DNA from: Gonapodya sp. JEL0774
Taxonomy: Eukaryota > Monoblepharomycota > Monoblepharidomycetes > Monoblepharidales > Gonapodyaceae
Direction: 5' to 3'
Length of the DNA stretch: 16,048 bases
NCBI GenBank assembly: GCA_027604505.1
Contig: JADIIX010000286.1
Span: forward strand, 1 to 16,048
A program made the position numbers and the translations under genes. Positions within the stretch are counted from its first letter, which is position 1, and each line of letters begins with the position of its first letter. Below the pieces are notes generated by a model that was not told the DNA's origin, ran no database searches, and saw nothing but the letters and a program-made list of their open reading frames with translations. Shown here piece after piece: positions 1 through 8,800 of this stretch.

Positions 1-872
1 CCAATGGAGTTGGTCTCCAAAGATTGTGTCGGTGCATAATCCAAGTGATCCAGTCGCTTATGCTGCGACTTCTAACAGTGTCGTCGGAGTCACGAAGGCA
101 CTGCTCCCTCTCCTCCACAAGCTTGCAAATGCAGTCAAGTCAGGTGCAGCCACAAGTAATTTGCCCCGAAAATTTACCGTCACAAGTATTGCTGCGTGGT
201 CGCCCGTACAACCTCTCGGTGAGTTCTGGACACGTCGAATCGCGATTCCTTCGGTACTACTTCTTTACTGTTACACTCAATACGAGGACTTGCAATCAAC
301 AGATTCTTACGCGTCAAGCAAGCACGCCGTTCAAGGTTAGTTTAATAAGAGACGCACGCGGAAAGGCTCCGTCAGCGTCATCACGGGTCGTTCATGCCAA
401 TTGAAAGTACTGTGCATCATTCGGCATCACCCTGCAACAAGAGATTAATCGACAAGGCGTTCTCTTCTCATCTATCAAGCCGGTGAGGCACCCTCCCTTG
501 CGTGGCGCATACGCTGGATCGATCCGAAGAATTTAATGTCATCTTTCACTGTATATCACGCACGAACTCCCATCGTCACCAACGTCTCACAAGCAAAAAT
601 AAACCGCATCATCTCAAGTAACTCCACAGAAATCCTCGATGCGTACGGTGGGGAGAAGTCGATTAGGAGAAAGATGGGGATAAACGCGGCGCACATGAAG
701 GAGAGCCGTTCCTTCGTTCATGCTGAGACAATATTCTATCGCCAATCTTCTTGACGCAATGCCCGTATTCGTAGTTTGACGATAGCGATTTCATCGAGCC
801 GGAGGTGGGCGTGGCACGTATTGTTGACCAAGTTGAATTGGTGACTGCTGGTATTTGGAGACTAAGTTGCAT
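1..872 (+). CDS. Short-chain dehydrogenase/reductase, 3' part, 5' end outside window
   Basis: NAD(P)-dependent oxidoreductase of the classical SDR fold; substrate unknown. A likely exon at 79-218, preceded by the acceptor-like CTTCTAACAG, encodes VVGVTKALLPLLHK, the helix-4 region typical of SDRs. It continues into VTSIAAWSPVQPL, which supplies the catalytic Ser. A GTGAGT donor at 219 and an acceptor ending at 302 (84-nt intron) lead to exon 303-335, encoding SYASSKHAVQ, the Tyr-x3-Lys pair. The spacing of 13 residues from Ser to Tyr matches 11-beta-HSD-type enzymes. 408-482 reads YCASFGITLQQEINRQGV...IKP, which resembles the next SDR helix and strand, but its phase does not join cleanly to exon 303-335. 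Further possible exons are around 570-660 (AKINRIISSNSTEILDAYGGE, like the BDH/RDH tail) and 775-872 (EPEVGVARIVDQVELVT, then stop). The Rossmann GxxxGxG part is to the left of the window. The family call is good; the 3' exon structure is not resolved and a decayed copy is possible. Confidence 0.6.
219..302 (+). other. Intron within SDR gene (84 nt, phase 1)
   Basis: Donor GTGAGT follows CTCG and the acceptor is CAACAG. Removing it places the catalytic Ser exactly 13 residues before the Tyr-x3-Lys motif, which supports the junction. Confidence 0.6.
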
Positions 873-1440
873 GTGAGCTTCCGCCCTTACGCCATCTCAC
901 TCGTATCGCAAATCATTGCAGGCCCAGCCCGAGTACCATGCACTCGTTGTTCTGGTCACGTACCTATACATGAACTTAATTGTGTGTGTACCAAACTCGA
1001 TTGGAGATGAGATTGCGATGTCGATCGGTGACTTTTGAGTGAGAACGTGCATGAAGATATTTTTTAGGAAATTTGGACTGCTTTGTTGTTGCACGTGGGT
1101 AATCCATGGTATGATGTAAGACGGTGAGATTCACCCGCTACAGCAAGGGTTCATGTGGATACATATATTAGAACGCGAAGGTACTTGGATATAGGAAAAA
1201 ATCTCGGGGTATCAGACTCCGACGGGTATTTTCCCGTAAACTGAATAACGGCAGATCCTAGTTCTCTGTTACAGTAAAAAGTAACGGTTTCCAAAACATG
1301 ATGTGTCTTGCCCGTGTCACATATTTATTGCAGGGAGATGGTGACGCTAACTCGTCGCCTGCCACCGCCATGCTAGAAAGGGAACAGAAAGAAAGGAAGA
1401 TATGAAGAAAATTTCGTACATATGTCCTTGCTGAGTGGGA
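873..1440. other. Intergenic spacer with no recognisable gene
   Basis: Only short unrelated open frames are present here and none resembles a known family. It presumably holds the SDR 3' flank and the upstream region of the secreted-protein gene. I see no tRNA, rRNA or repeat in it. Confidence 0.5.
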
Positions 1441-1447
1441 GTCACCC

Positions 1448-1461
1448 GATAATATATGATC
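1448..1461 (+). promoter_or_regulatory. Candidate TATA element of the secreted Cys-rich gene
   Basis: The AT-rich block GATAATATATGATC lies about 130 nt upstream of the ATG at 1589, in otherwise mixed-composition sequence. Position and composition suit a TATA-type core promoter, but no transcription start can be seen directly. Confidence 0.3.
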
Positions 1462-1588
1462 AACAAGTATAGGCGGGTAGGATTCAACCGTCCATTAATA
1501 AATCGTTCCGTATCTCCATCTCAATCTCTACTCGCATTTCCATCCATCAACAAGCTCCCCCTTCCCTTCAAGCTTCAAGCAGAAAGCC

Positions 1589-2176
1589 ATGATAGTAATA
1601 CGTCGCTCTTTCTCATGCTCTTCCTCAATGGGGTTGGTTCTCATCCTTGCGACCCTGGCGGCATTGGCGGCAGGCAGGAGTCCTCCACCATCTACGACCC
1701 CGACAGGTTTCTACGGCCCCCTGACCAGGCAGCTGAGCGCCACCGAGTACGGGAACTGTGTGCTGCACGCACAGTCGTGCTTGAAGTGTTCGGCCGCGAC
1801 GGTGGGCAGTCTGTGCATGCAGGGACAAAAGTGCTTCGAGTGTCGTGCACTGCCTCGCGCACCACCAACTCCACCACGCGGCGCCCCACCGCCGATGACG
1901 TCGCCTCCGTCTGCACCCCCGCCAACTCCGGCCCCCTCCCCATCCAGCACCACGGTGATCCCCTGGACCGACGAGCTGTACACAACGCCGCGGGACACGT
2001 TCGGACCTGTGGCAAAAACGGTCACGGCTGCACAGTGGGACGCTTGTGTGGCGACCGGTATGGGAGGAACGACGTTGCCCGCAATGAGCTGTGATTTGTG
2101 CTCATACTCGATGTACATTGGGTATTCGTGCAAGAAGGATGTGGGGAAGGGTGTGTGGTGCTTTGTGTGCAAATGA
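1589..2176 (+). CDS. Secreted protein with two six-cysteine modules and a Pro-rich linker
   Basis: A single uninterrupted frame of 195 aa. The N-terminus has a basic stretch and then a hydrophobic run (MGLVLILATLAALAAG, from Met14) that looks like a signal peptide, with cleavage probably near residue 29. Met14 could also be the start used. Two related modules follow. Module 1 has Cys spacing C-x6-C-x2-C-x8-C-x5-C-x2-C. Module 2 has C-x14-C-x2-C-x9-C-x9-C-x2-C. Both open with a similar lead-in (YGPLTRQLSATEYGNC against FGPVAKTVTAAQWDAC) and close with a short C-F-x-C pattern (CFEC, CFVC). A linker of about 35 residues rich in Pro, Ser, Thr and Ala separates them, resembling the O-glycosylated linkers of fungal wall proteins. 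The protein ends two residues after the last Cys-x2-Cys-Lys. I do not recognise the family; secretion and disulphide bonding are inferences. Twelve regularly spaced Cys plus the duplication argue strongly that it is a real gene. Confidence 0.72.
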   Translation: MIVIRRSFSCSSSMGLVLILATLAALAAGRSPPPSTTPTGFYGPLTRQLSATEYGNCVLHAQSCLKCSAATVGSLCMQGQKCFECRALPRAPPTPPRGAPPPMTSPPSAPPPTPAPSPSSTTVIPWTDELYTTPRDTFGPVAKTVTAAQWDACVATGMGGTTLPAMSCDLCSYSMYIGYSCKKDVGKGVWCFVCK

Positions 2177-2702
2177 GCTCAGGAGCGCCTGGATATGACG
2201 ATCAGAAGTCGAGTGGGACGTACAGGATGGGGTTGGTTGGGGGATCTGATCAACGGAGTGGAGAGAGGACATTTTATCATCAGTAATCACACAGGAACTT
2301 AAGCAGTGAAAATGTACCAGTACTTTTGATGTGGATACAAATAATTGTTTTGGTTTGGTTTGTTTTGCTGAATCGCTTTCGCAATTGTACTGAACTAAGA
2401 ATCCCCGATGGCCCTGGAGACAATCAGTTGACTTCCCCCTTCCTTTTCAACAACAGCGACGCGTGATGGGCGAGGAGTGTGCGACGAAAGGCAGCTAGAT
2501 CAGCTCATAACACTGTATGTTACATAGTTGTCCGTCTGGTACTGTGAGCCGCTGGCAGAGCAAGAGAACACACAAAAGAAAGCGTAAATAAGTATGCTAG
2601 TTTGGCCTTGTTTTCCTGTGCTGTGGGTTTGAAGCTTCTTGGTTCGGAATCAACCACAGAGCTTCCCAATTCCCCAGCTACCCATCCCGATTCCGATTCC
2701 CC
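2177..2702. other. Spacer with T/G-rich 3' flank and pyrimidine-rich leader
   Basis: About 2346-2368 is a T/G-rich run built from repeated GGTTT-like units, 170 nt after the secreted-protein stop, and may be part of its 3' end signals. From about 2640 the DNA becomes rich in short ATTCC/CCAAT-like units leading to the next ATG. No gene is supported here. Confidence 0.4.
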
Positions 2703-4652
2703 ATGGCCCCGTACGTTACCATATGCGCCCGCTTATTGTTTCCCGCCTTCCAATCCCCATCGACTCAATCGCGAATTTCCCGTAAAACTAAATACCAATT
2801 CCAATTCCAATACGTTCCATCGTTTCCGTACTTTCCCCCATTCACAGCTACATCTGCACCTCCTGCGGCGGGCCCAAATGCATGTACTGTGGGCACAACT
2901 GGCGCAAATGGTGGACTCGAGAAGGAAGCCGGTTCCCAGGTGGGGCCGAGTACGAGACCCAGGTCGAGGGACTGTACGCGTCGTGGGTGGACAGGAACGT
3001 GCTGTGTATGAGTAGGCCCAGTACCAGGATTAATAGGGAGGTGGGTTGGGGTTCTTGGGGAGGCGTCGCACTGCAGGCATATGACGACCGGTCTGGTCTG
3101 ACTTGCCGGTCGTGTACATTGTCCATTTTTCTTCAAAATGGATAAGGATATGACCGCTCGTCTCGTATTTGCGAACGAACCTACCCCGGGCCCTGCCGTC
3201 CGTTGTATGAGTGAGCTGACCCTTCCACCTCCGTTTCCACCACCTTCGTCACCCCCAGTACTCCCTCCCCCAAGTCCTCCACTCCGCCGGCGTACGCGCA
3301 GTCATATGCTTGCAAGGTGCGTTTGCTCGGTGCTTTTTCTCCCACAGTTTTCGCGAGCACGGCCAGCTGATTGCCCAACGCTCGATTCACCCTCGTTCTC
3401 TCCCCGCGGCCTACGCGCTTGTCCTAATCCCAAATCACAATTCCTCCATTTTTTCCTGGGCCTCAATATCCCACTTCCCAATCCCCACACTCCCCACTCC
3501 AAGAACCCACCGAACACCCCACCTGCGGCGACGGCATCCACGCCTCGTCCGGATTATCCTACCTGCCCGAAGAATTCGAGTCCGTGGGGATAGAGTTTCG
3601 CAATCCGGCGTGGGAGGATTTGGACGTGAGTTCGTGAGTCGTGGGTCGTGAGGGAGGGGAGATGGGCAAGTGCGGCGAATGGGAGTGTTGTCGCGGAGGT
3701 GCCAACGGCCGCTTTGTGCGGTGGCTCGGCGTGGTGTGTTCAAAAACTTGAACCAGCGACGTGTGGAATTTGGATGGGCCCTCGAGTGCCAGTGCCAGCT
3801 TCCGTACCCACATACCTCCTCCACACACCCATCTGGCCTTGATCCTCACCTGATCCTTCTCTCCTCACTCACTCCCATCCTCCTCACCCCCGCCCCTCCT
3901 CCCTCCTCCTAGATTCCCACCCCATCCGCCATGCTCGAAACTATCTCCTTCATGCACTCCGTCGTCGACCGGGGCGGGAAAGTCGCGGTACATTGTCACG
4001 CGGGTGAGTAGACACTTGCGCAAATTCCAAACTCGTGGGCGGTTGTATTGTTGTTGTATGTAGGTGGGACGTGTGGGGTGGAACGGGGGACAGGGAACGG
4101 GGAACAGGGGACCGGGACAGGGCTGGCGAGCTTGACAAGGGAAGCGTTTTCCTTTTCAGCACCTGCCTTGCATCGACGCTGCCAGGAATCAGGATCGATC
4201 ATTTCTTTGCACTGGTACTTCCCTATCTCACCTTTCCTTCCCATCCGGTCCCCGCTCCCCGCTCCAACGATCCCCTCATTCACCCCCACCGGTTCAACCC
4301 AAACCCAGGCCTCGGCCGTGCAGGCCTCACCGCCGCATGCTTCCTCCTCTCCCAATCGGTCCGATCCTCGCTCTCTCCAGCATCCCACCCTTCGACCTCC
4401 CCCTCCCCCTCCCCATCCACTTCCAGTCCGCTCACCGCCACCTCTGCCATCCACCTCGTCCGCTCCCGCCGGGGCGGCGCGGTGCAAAACGCCAAACAGG
4501 AAGCCTTTGTGGCGGAATTCGGAGAGGTGGTACGGAGGGCGTGGGAAGGGGGGCAGATGAGGGTGGAGGTGACTGGGGGAAGTGGGGTGGGTGGGCAGGG
4601 TACTGAGAGAGAGGGGGGACTCGGTTGGGATGCTGCGAGGACGAGGTTGTAG
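2703..4652 (+). CDS. PTPDC1-like dual-specificity protein phosphatase, multi-exon
   Basis: Cysteine phosphatase resembling animal PTPDC1 (linked to cilia and centrosomes); it would dephosphorylate phosphoproteins by a Cys-thiol mechanism. Supported exons are 2703-2710 (Met-Ala-Pro), 2848-3041, about 3504-3625, 3913-4003 and 4309-4652. Exon 2 carries YICTSCGGPKCMYC and YASWVDRNVLCMSRPST, matching the PTPDC1 N-terminal region (C-x3-CGG, YSSWV, ARPSS). Exon 3504-3625 reads EHPTCGDG, GLSYLPEEF and AWEDLD; the Asp of W-E-D is the likely general acid. The next two exons join as GGKVAVHCHAG|LGRAGLTAACFLL, the CX5R loop. The domain closes with AIHLVRSRRGGAVQNAKQEAF. The segment between 3041 and 3504 (expected ...F-x3-GI...NLQ) is not resolved: HMLA at 3303-3316 and FREHG at 3349-3363 look right but would need a 31-nt intron. 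The protein stops soon after the catalytic domain, far shorter than the roughly 750-aa human protein, and a Ser/Pro-rich insert follows the loop. Ala replaces the usual Ser/Thr after the catalytic Arg. Confidence 0.72.
2711..2847 (+). other. Intron 1 of PTPDC1-like gene (137 nt)
   Basis: Donor GTACGT directly follows ATGGCCCC and the acceptor is TTCACAG. Phase 2 joining gives MAPYICTSCGG, which matches the conserved start of the family. The intron contains three copies of CCAATT/A at 2795-2812. Confidence 0.55.
3626..3912 (+). other. Intron in PTPDC1-like gene (287 nt, phase 0)
   Basis: Donor GTGAGT follows GAGGATTTGGAC and the acceptor is CCTCCTAG after a long pyrimidine tract. The joined reading AWEDLD|IPTPSAMLETI aligns without a gap to the WKDYGVASLTTILDM region of PTPDC1. 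Confidence 0.7.
4004..4308 (+). other. Intron splitting the phosphatase catalytic loop (305 nt, phase 1)
   Basis: Donor GTGAGT interrupts the Gly codon of HCHAG and the acceptor AACCCAG restores G-L-G-R-A-G. The intron therefore lies between the nucleophilic Cys and the phosphate-binding Arg. Its 5' part carries a dense series of G runs (4085-4122). Confidence 0.8.
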
Positions 4653-4948
4653 AGGGGGAGGTGGGCTGAGAGGAAGCGGCTTGTACGGACTACATACGGT
4701 GTATAGAATATAAAATAACTTTGAGAAACGGAGCAATTACTTGTTTGTTTGAATCGAACAGACAGTTTCGGGCCCATAACGGGCACCAGCATATGATTGA
4801 ACAACTATGGGCGGCGACGGTTAACACTACTACTCTATACAGCAATTACAATGATAGGCGAGCCTTTAGCCGCCGCCTCGGTTTGGACAAACCAAGGCCG
4901 ACGGCGACGTTTCCAGGATGCACGAACGTGGACGCCGCTCGCCATGGC

Positions 4949-5016
4949 ACCCCGTCCTGCGTATCCTCGGTCCTGCGTACATCTCGGTCCTGCGTACATC
5001 TCGGTCCCGCGTTTCC
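4949..5016. repeat. 17-nt tandem repeat, about four units
   Basis: Two identical units CTCGGTCCTGCGTACAT lie at 4966-4982 and 4983-4999. A diverged unit flanks them on each side (4949-4965 and 5000-5016). It is in the noncoding spacer; the 17-nt period is not a multiple of three, which argues against a coding repeat. Confidence 0.8.
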
Positions 5017-5711
5017 TCGTTCCAGTTGCGTCGTAGTACCCGGTGTCGCAACGAGGTGGGGGACCCACCCGTCGAAACAGGGCCAGATTCGAACAGAACC
5101 CAAAATGCCGCCACTTTCGTCACAAAGACGAGCGCGGGCCAGGGGTCCCTTTCGAAAATGTCTCCCTCTGGAGGAGATGGTATACTCGCGTTCCGAATTT
5201 CCAAAACTTGTGCCAGAGGAGAGGATGGTATGCGTTGGGACGACAGACTGCACCGGTTAGGCCGTACAGTCAGTACATCGCTGTGATTTGTGGAAGCAGA
5301 CGCAGCCTCGTGAAACTGGCTCTTTGCTTTGGTTCTCTGGGACTGGATTTAATTGGTGCAATGAACTTTGTCATGAATCCATTACTCACGATGTATATCT
5401 TGAGTCCGCCATCCAATCGAGCACGCCAACATGTAAAGACTACGGATCCAACATATTGTTGTAATCTTCTCTGGGATCGGCGGTCCAGCTGGCTTGAGCC
5501 TCTTTGTTGGGTACCTTGCGAATAGACAATACAACAAGAATCAACGTCAACGAAGAAGTTTTCACAGCTTCGAGTGTTCTCCAGTGCTGGTATTATCGAG
5601 GTTTTCTCTCGGATTCCACTCATTCTTGTCCCGCGGGAGTAAAGGACGGTCCGCCACATGTGACGCCGCACCGCGTGGGTGCGGAGTCGTGCGGCCTCAA
5701 CTTTGTTCCCA

Positions 5712-5784
5712 GGTAGAGGCGAAACATTTTTGCATGAGCAAATCCGCGTCTCCCGCATTATTTGTTTCATTCTATTAATCGCAG
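5712..5784 (+). other. Candidate 5' leader intron of the NOS gene
   Basis: CCCAG|GTAGAG and ATTAATCGCAG|AAAATCC form a plausible 73-nt intron, the same size class as the coding introns of this gene, ending 23 nt before the NOS ATG. It is supported only by site sequence and size. Confidence 0.3.
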
Positions 5785-5807
5785 AAAATCCTTCCAGGTC
5801 GCATCAA

Positions 5808-8800
5808 ATGCCCCGCGTCAGCGCCAGTTCAGGGTCACAGCGAAAGCACAAGCCGGACGGTCTGGGGTGGTTGAAGAACATCTTTCATCCCCAGCATCCT
5901 CAGACTCGAGTGGATGGCGACCAAGATGGCAGGCGAAGACCATTTTCATTTCACGATGCTTCTAGGGATCGTGATGAAAAGACGGCTCCGCGGGCACCGG
6001 GTCCTTCCTCGTCGTCGTGTCCTTTTGTCAATCAGGATTCCGCGACCCTCGTCAATTATGCGACCGGAAAATCCTCCACCTGTCCCATCAGTGGGATTTC
6101 GGCTGGACACGATGCTTCAGGTTGTTCTAAGGACGTTTGCGCGGCTGCTCTGATGGACCAGGGTGCTTTGTACGGTGAAGATGATGGGGACAGGGAAACA
6201 GTTTTAAAGGAAGCAAAACAGTTTTTGGACATTTACTACGCGGAGACAGAAGCAATTGCGAAAGATGTCTCCTTAGAAGAGCGAAAGGCACAAGTTCATG
6301 CTGAGGTGGAAGCGACGGGAACATACCACCAAACATTTCAGGAGCTTGAGTATGGTGTGAAGCTCGCCTGGCGGAATTCTTCGCGTTGCATTTTTCGGAT
6401 TCAGTGGAAAAACATCAATGTAAGAATCTCGCCCGTTGTCAGGAAGGTTGTCGAGATTATTCTGACTGAATTGTTGACACAAGGTGATCGATGCACGTCG
6501 TTGTGAGACCGCCGAGGGAATGATCAAAGCCTGCCATCGGCATTTGGATGAGGGTGCGTCGTAAATGCTACAATAAGGAAATCCAATGGCACTCCGTCAC
6601 ACCTCACGTCGCTTCACGATCCCCTTTCTCCAGCAACGAACGGCGGTAACATCAAATCGACTATCACTATTTTTCCCCAACGTAAAGCGGGAATGCGAGG
6701 CCCTCGCATATGGAACCCACAGCTGCTTCGTTACGCTGGATACTCGATGGCAGATGCTGCCAAGTACGGATTGACGGTCGCCCAGAAAGGCCTTGAAAGC
6801 GCACGACATTTGATTCGGCCCGAGGGCGATGCCTTTAGTGACTTCATAGGGGATCCTGCCCATGTCGAATTTACTCGAGTTTGCTTAGAGATGGGTTGGC
6901 GTCCGTCGAACAATATCGCAAGTTGGTTCGATGTGTTGCCGATTGTTGCAGAGGTGAGGATTAATCGTCTGTGTCAGCATCCACATCCGTTTGACTTTAT
7001 TCTCTCTGCTGTCAGGATGGACAACGAAATGTTGTTTGGGCTGACGTTCCCCCGAGTTCGGTATTGGAAGTGCCGATCCGCCATCCCGACTATCCCGCGC
7101 TGGAATCGTTCGACATCAAATGGCATGCTGTGCCGGCAATCAGCTCGATGGCATTGACGATCGGAGGTATTGTTTATTCGGCGTGCCCATTCAACGGGTG
7201 GTACATGAGTGCAGAAATAGGCAGTCGGAACCTCTGTGATATACAGCGGTACAACCTTTTGCCGTTGATGGGTCAGATCATGGACGTAGACAGTCGATCT
7301 CAAAGCAATAAGCGGTCGCTTTGGAAGGATCGCGCTTTTGTCGAGGTCAACGCAGCGGTCTTGTCATCGTTTGATAGCCACGGTGTTTCCATCGTGGACC
7401 ATCATACCGCGTCCGACTCTTTCATCACGTTCGCCAACCGCGAAATCGGTAGCCGCGGATATTTCACGGGCGACTGGATCTGGCTCACGCCGCCCATATC
7501 AGGATCTGCTACCAGTGTGTTCCACCAGGAGATGGTGAAAATGACCCTAAAGCCGGCGTTTATGGGTTTCCGAGAAGCAAGCTGGAAGACAGGGAACCCC
7601 TCGGCGGCTCGTGCTTTCAGGGGAGCGCGTCGTGCCGTCACAGCGCCAGACCGCTTTGTCACCAAGTCAGACGTGAACGAGAACGGGTTGCTTTTGGGCC
7701 AAAGTCTCGCCGGACCTTACCTGACACCCAGCGGGATCTCTGACAACCGGACTCTGGCGCTTCCTGCAATATCGTCGTCGTCAGCTCGATTTTCGTTCTT
7801 TGGTAGTCTTGCGGATCCATCTGTTTCCCGATCAAGGCAGTCCACCCTTGCTTCCAGATATTCCGACCACGATCTGGCTTCTCGGAATTCCGATCGTCGG
7901 CCAATCACCATGGATATTTCGCTCCTTGAAAACGCGTCTATTCTGGTGGGCACGGAGACGGGGAACGCAGAGACCCTCGCAACTCGATTCGCAGCCATTT
8001 TGAAGAAGTACGGCGTTCATATTACCCCTGTCCTGATCGAGAATGTTCCAGAGTCTTTTGTTGCGCACTGTTCTCAAAAGCGTATGGTCTTCATTTTCGT
8101 GAGCACGTTCGGGGATGGGGAGCTGCCTACAGAAGCTGCAGGATGTCTTTCGGAGTTGAAAGCGTCAGCGACTGGAGCATTGAATCACCTCTCGTTTGCG
8201 GTGTTTGGGTTGTGCAGCTCAGGTTAGTCGTTCTTGTAGCTTTCTTTTCGCCATCCCCGTTCCATTCAACACAGCTATCGCAACTATCTTGCCCTCAGCC
8301 TATCCAAAAACTTTCAACGGGGCTGCGAACGAATTATCCGCAAGGTTGACGGCGCTTGGAGCCACAAGACTGGGCCCGATCGGTGTGGGAGATGAGCTTG
8401 AGGATCGGGAAGGCGCTTTTCAACAATGGCAACAAACCGTGTTTGGTGCTTTGGGTGTCACCCATGATCGCCTCAATGACTCAATGACGAGTATCAAACT
8501 ATCAGTATTGCCGCCCCAGAAGCAAACTCAGCAGTGGGCCGACGCTCGCATCACAAAGTCGAACCCTCTGTTTGTTGACGGGAATCGGGGAACCTGGCAT
8601 GTGGAACTTGTAGCTAACGGGCTTGACTACAGAGCTGGTGATCATTTGGCCATCATGCCCAGCAATCCGGATGATCTTGTGAATGAAGCTGCACTTCTTT
8701 TGAGGATACAAGATGCTGCGTCGGTCGAAATATTGCGCACTACGGTTGACTTGGGGGGTGTATGCCCAAGGGATTTGCTCATTTCCTTGCGGGAAGTTGC

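Larger units (their letters stand above)
4653..5807. other. Spacer between phosphatase and NOS genes, with repeats and possible NOS leader
   Basis: AATATAAAATAA at 4707-4718, 55 nt past the phosphatase stop, is a plausible polyadenylation signal. A 17-nt tandem repeat occupies 4949-5016. Open frames of 120-180 codons here overlap on several frames and strands and resemble nothing I know. The last 100-200 nt before 5808 probably contain the NOS promoter and 5' leader. Confidence 0.45.

Noticed and set aside
26-100. HNPSDPVAY as part of a DDHD-type phospholipase
   Set aside because: The following sequence (VTKALLPLL, catalytic Ser, Tyr-x3-Lys) is clearly SDR, and the HNPSDPVAY stretch probably overlaps an intron ending CTAACAG.
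1711-2172. 153-codon open frame on the - strand
   Set aside because: Antisense shadow of the Cys-rich secreted protein, whose regular Cys pattern and signal peptide identify the real strand.
3996-4736. 246-codon open frame on the - strand
   Set aside because: It is a low-complexity Pro/Ser/Gly/Arg shadow of the phosphatase exon and its G/C-skewed intron; the + strand carries clear conserved motifs.
5446-5560. Hydrophobic stretch IVVIFSGIGGPAGLSLFVGYLANRQ that looks like a membrane protein tail
   Set aside because: It is isolated: no matching upstream exon or start was found, and the downstream frame is not protein-like. Kept only as a curiosity.
5270-5770. 166-codon open frame on the - strand upstream of NOS
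   Set aside because: No recognisable motif, and overlapping frames on the other strand are equally long; it is most likely chance.
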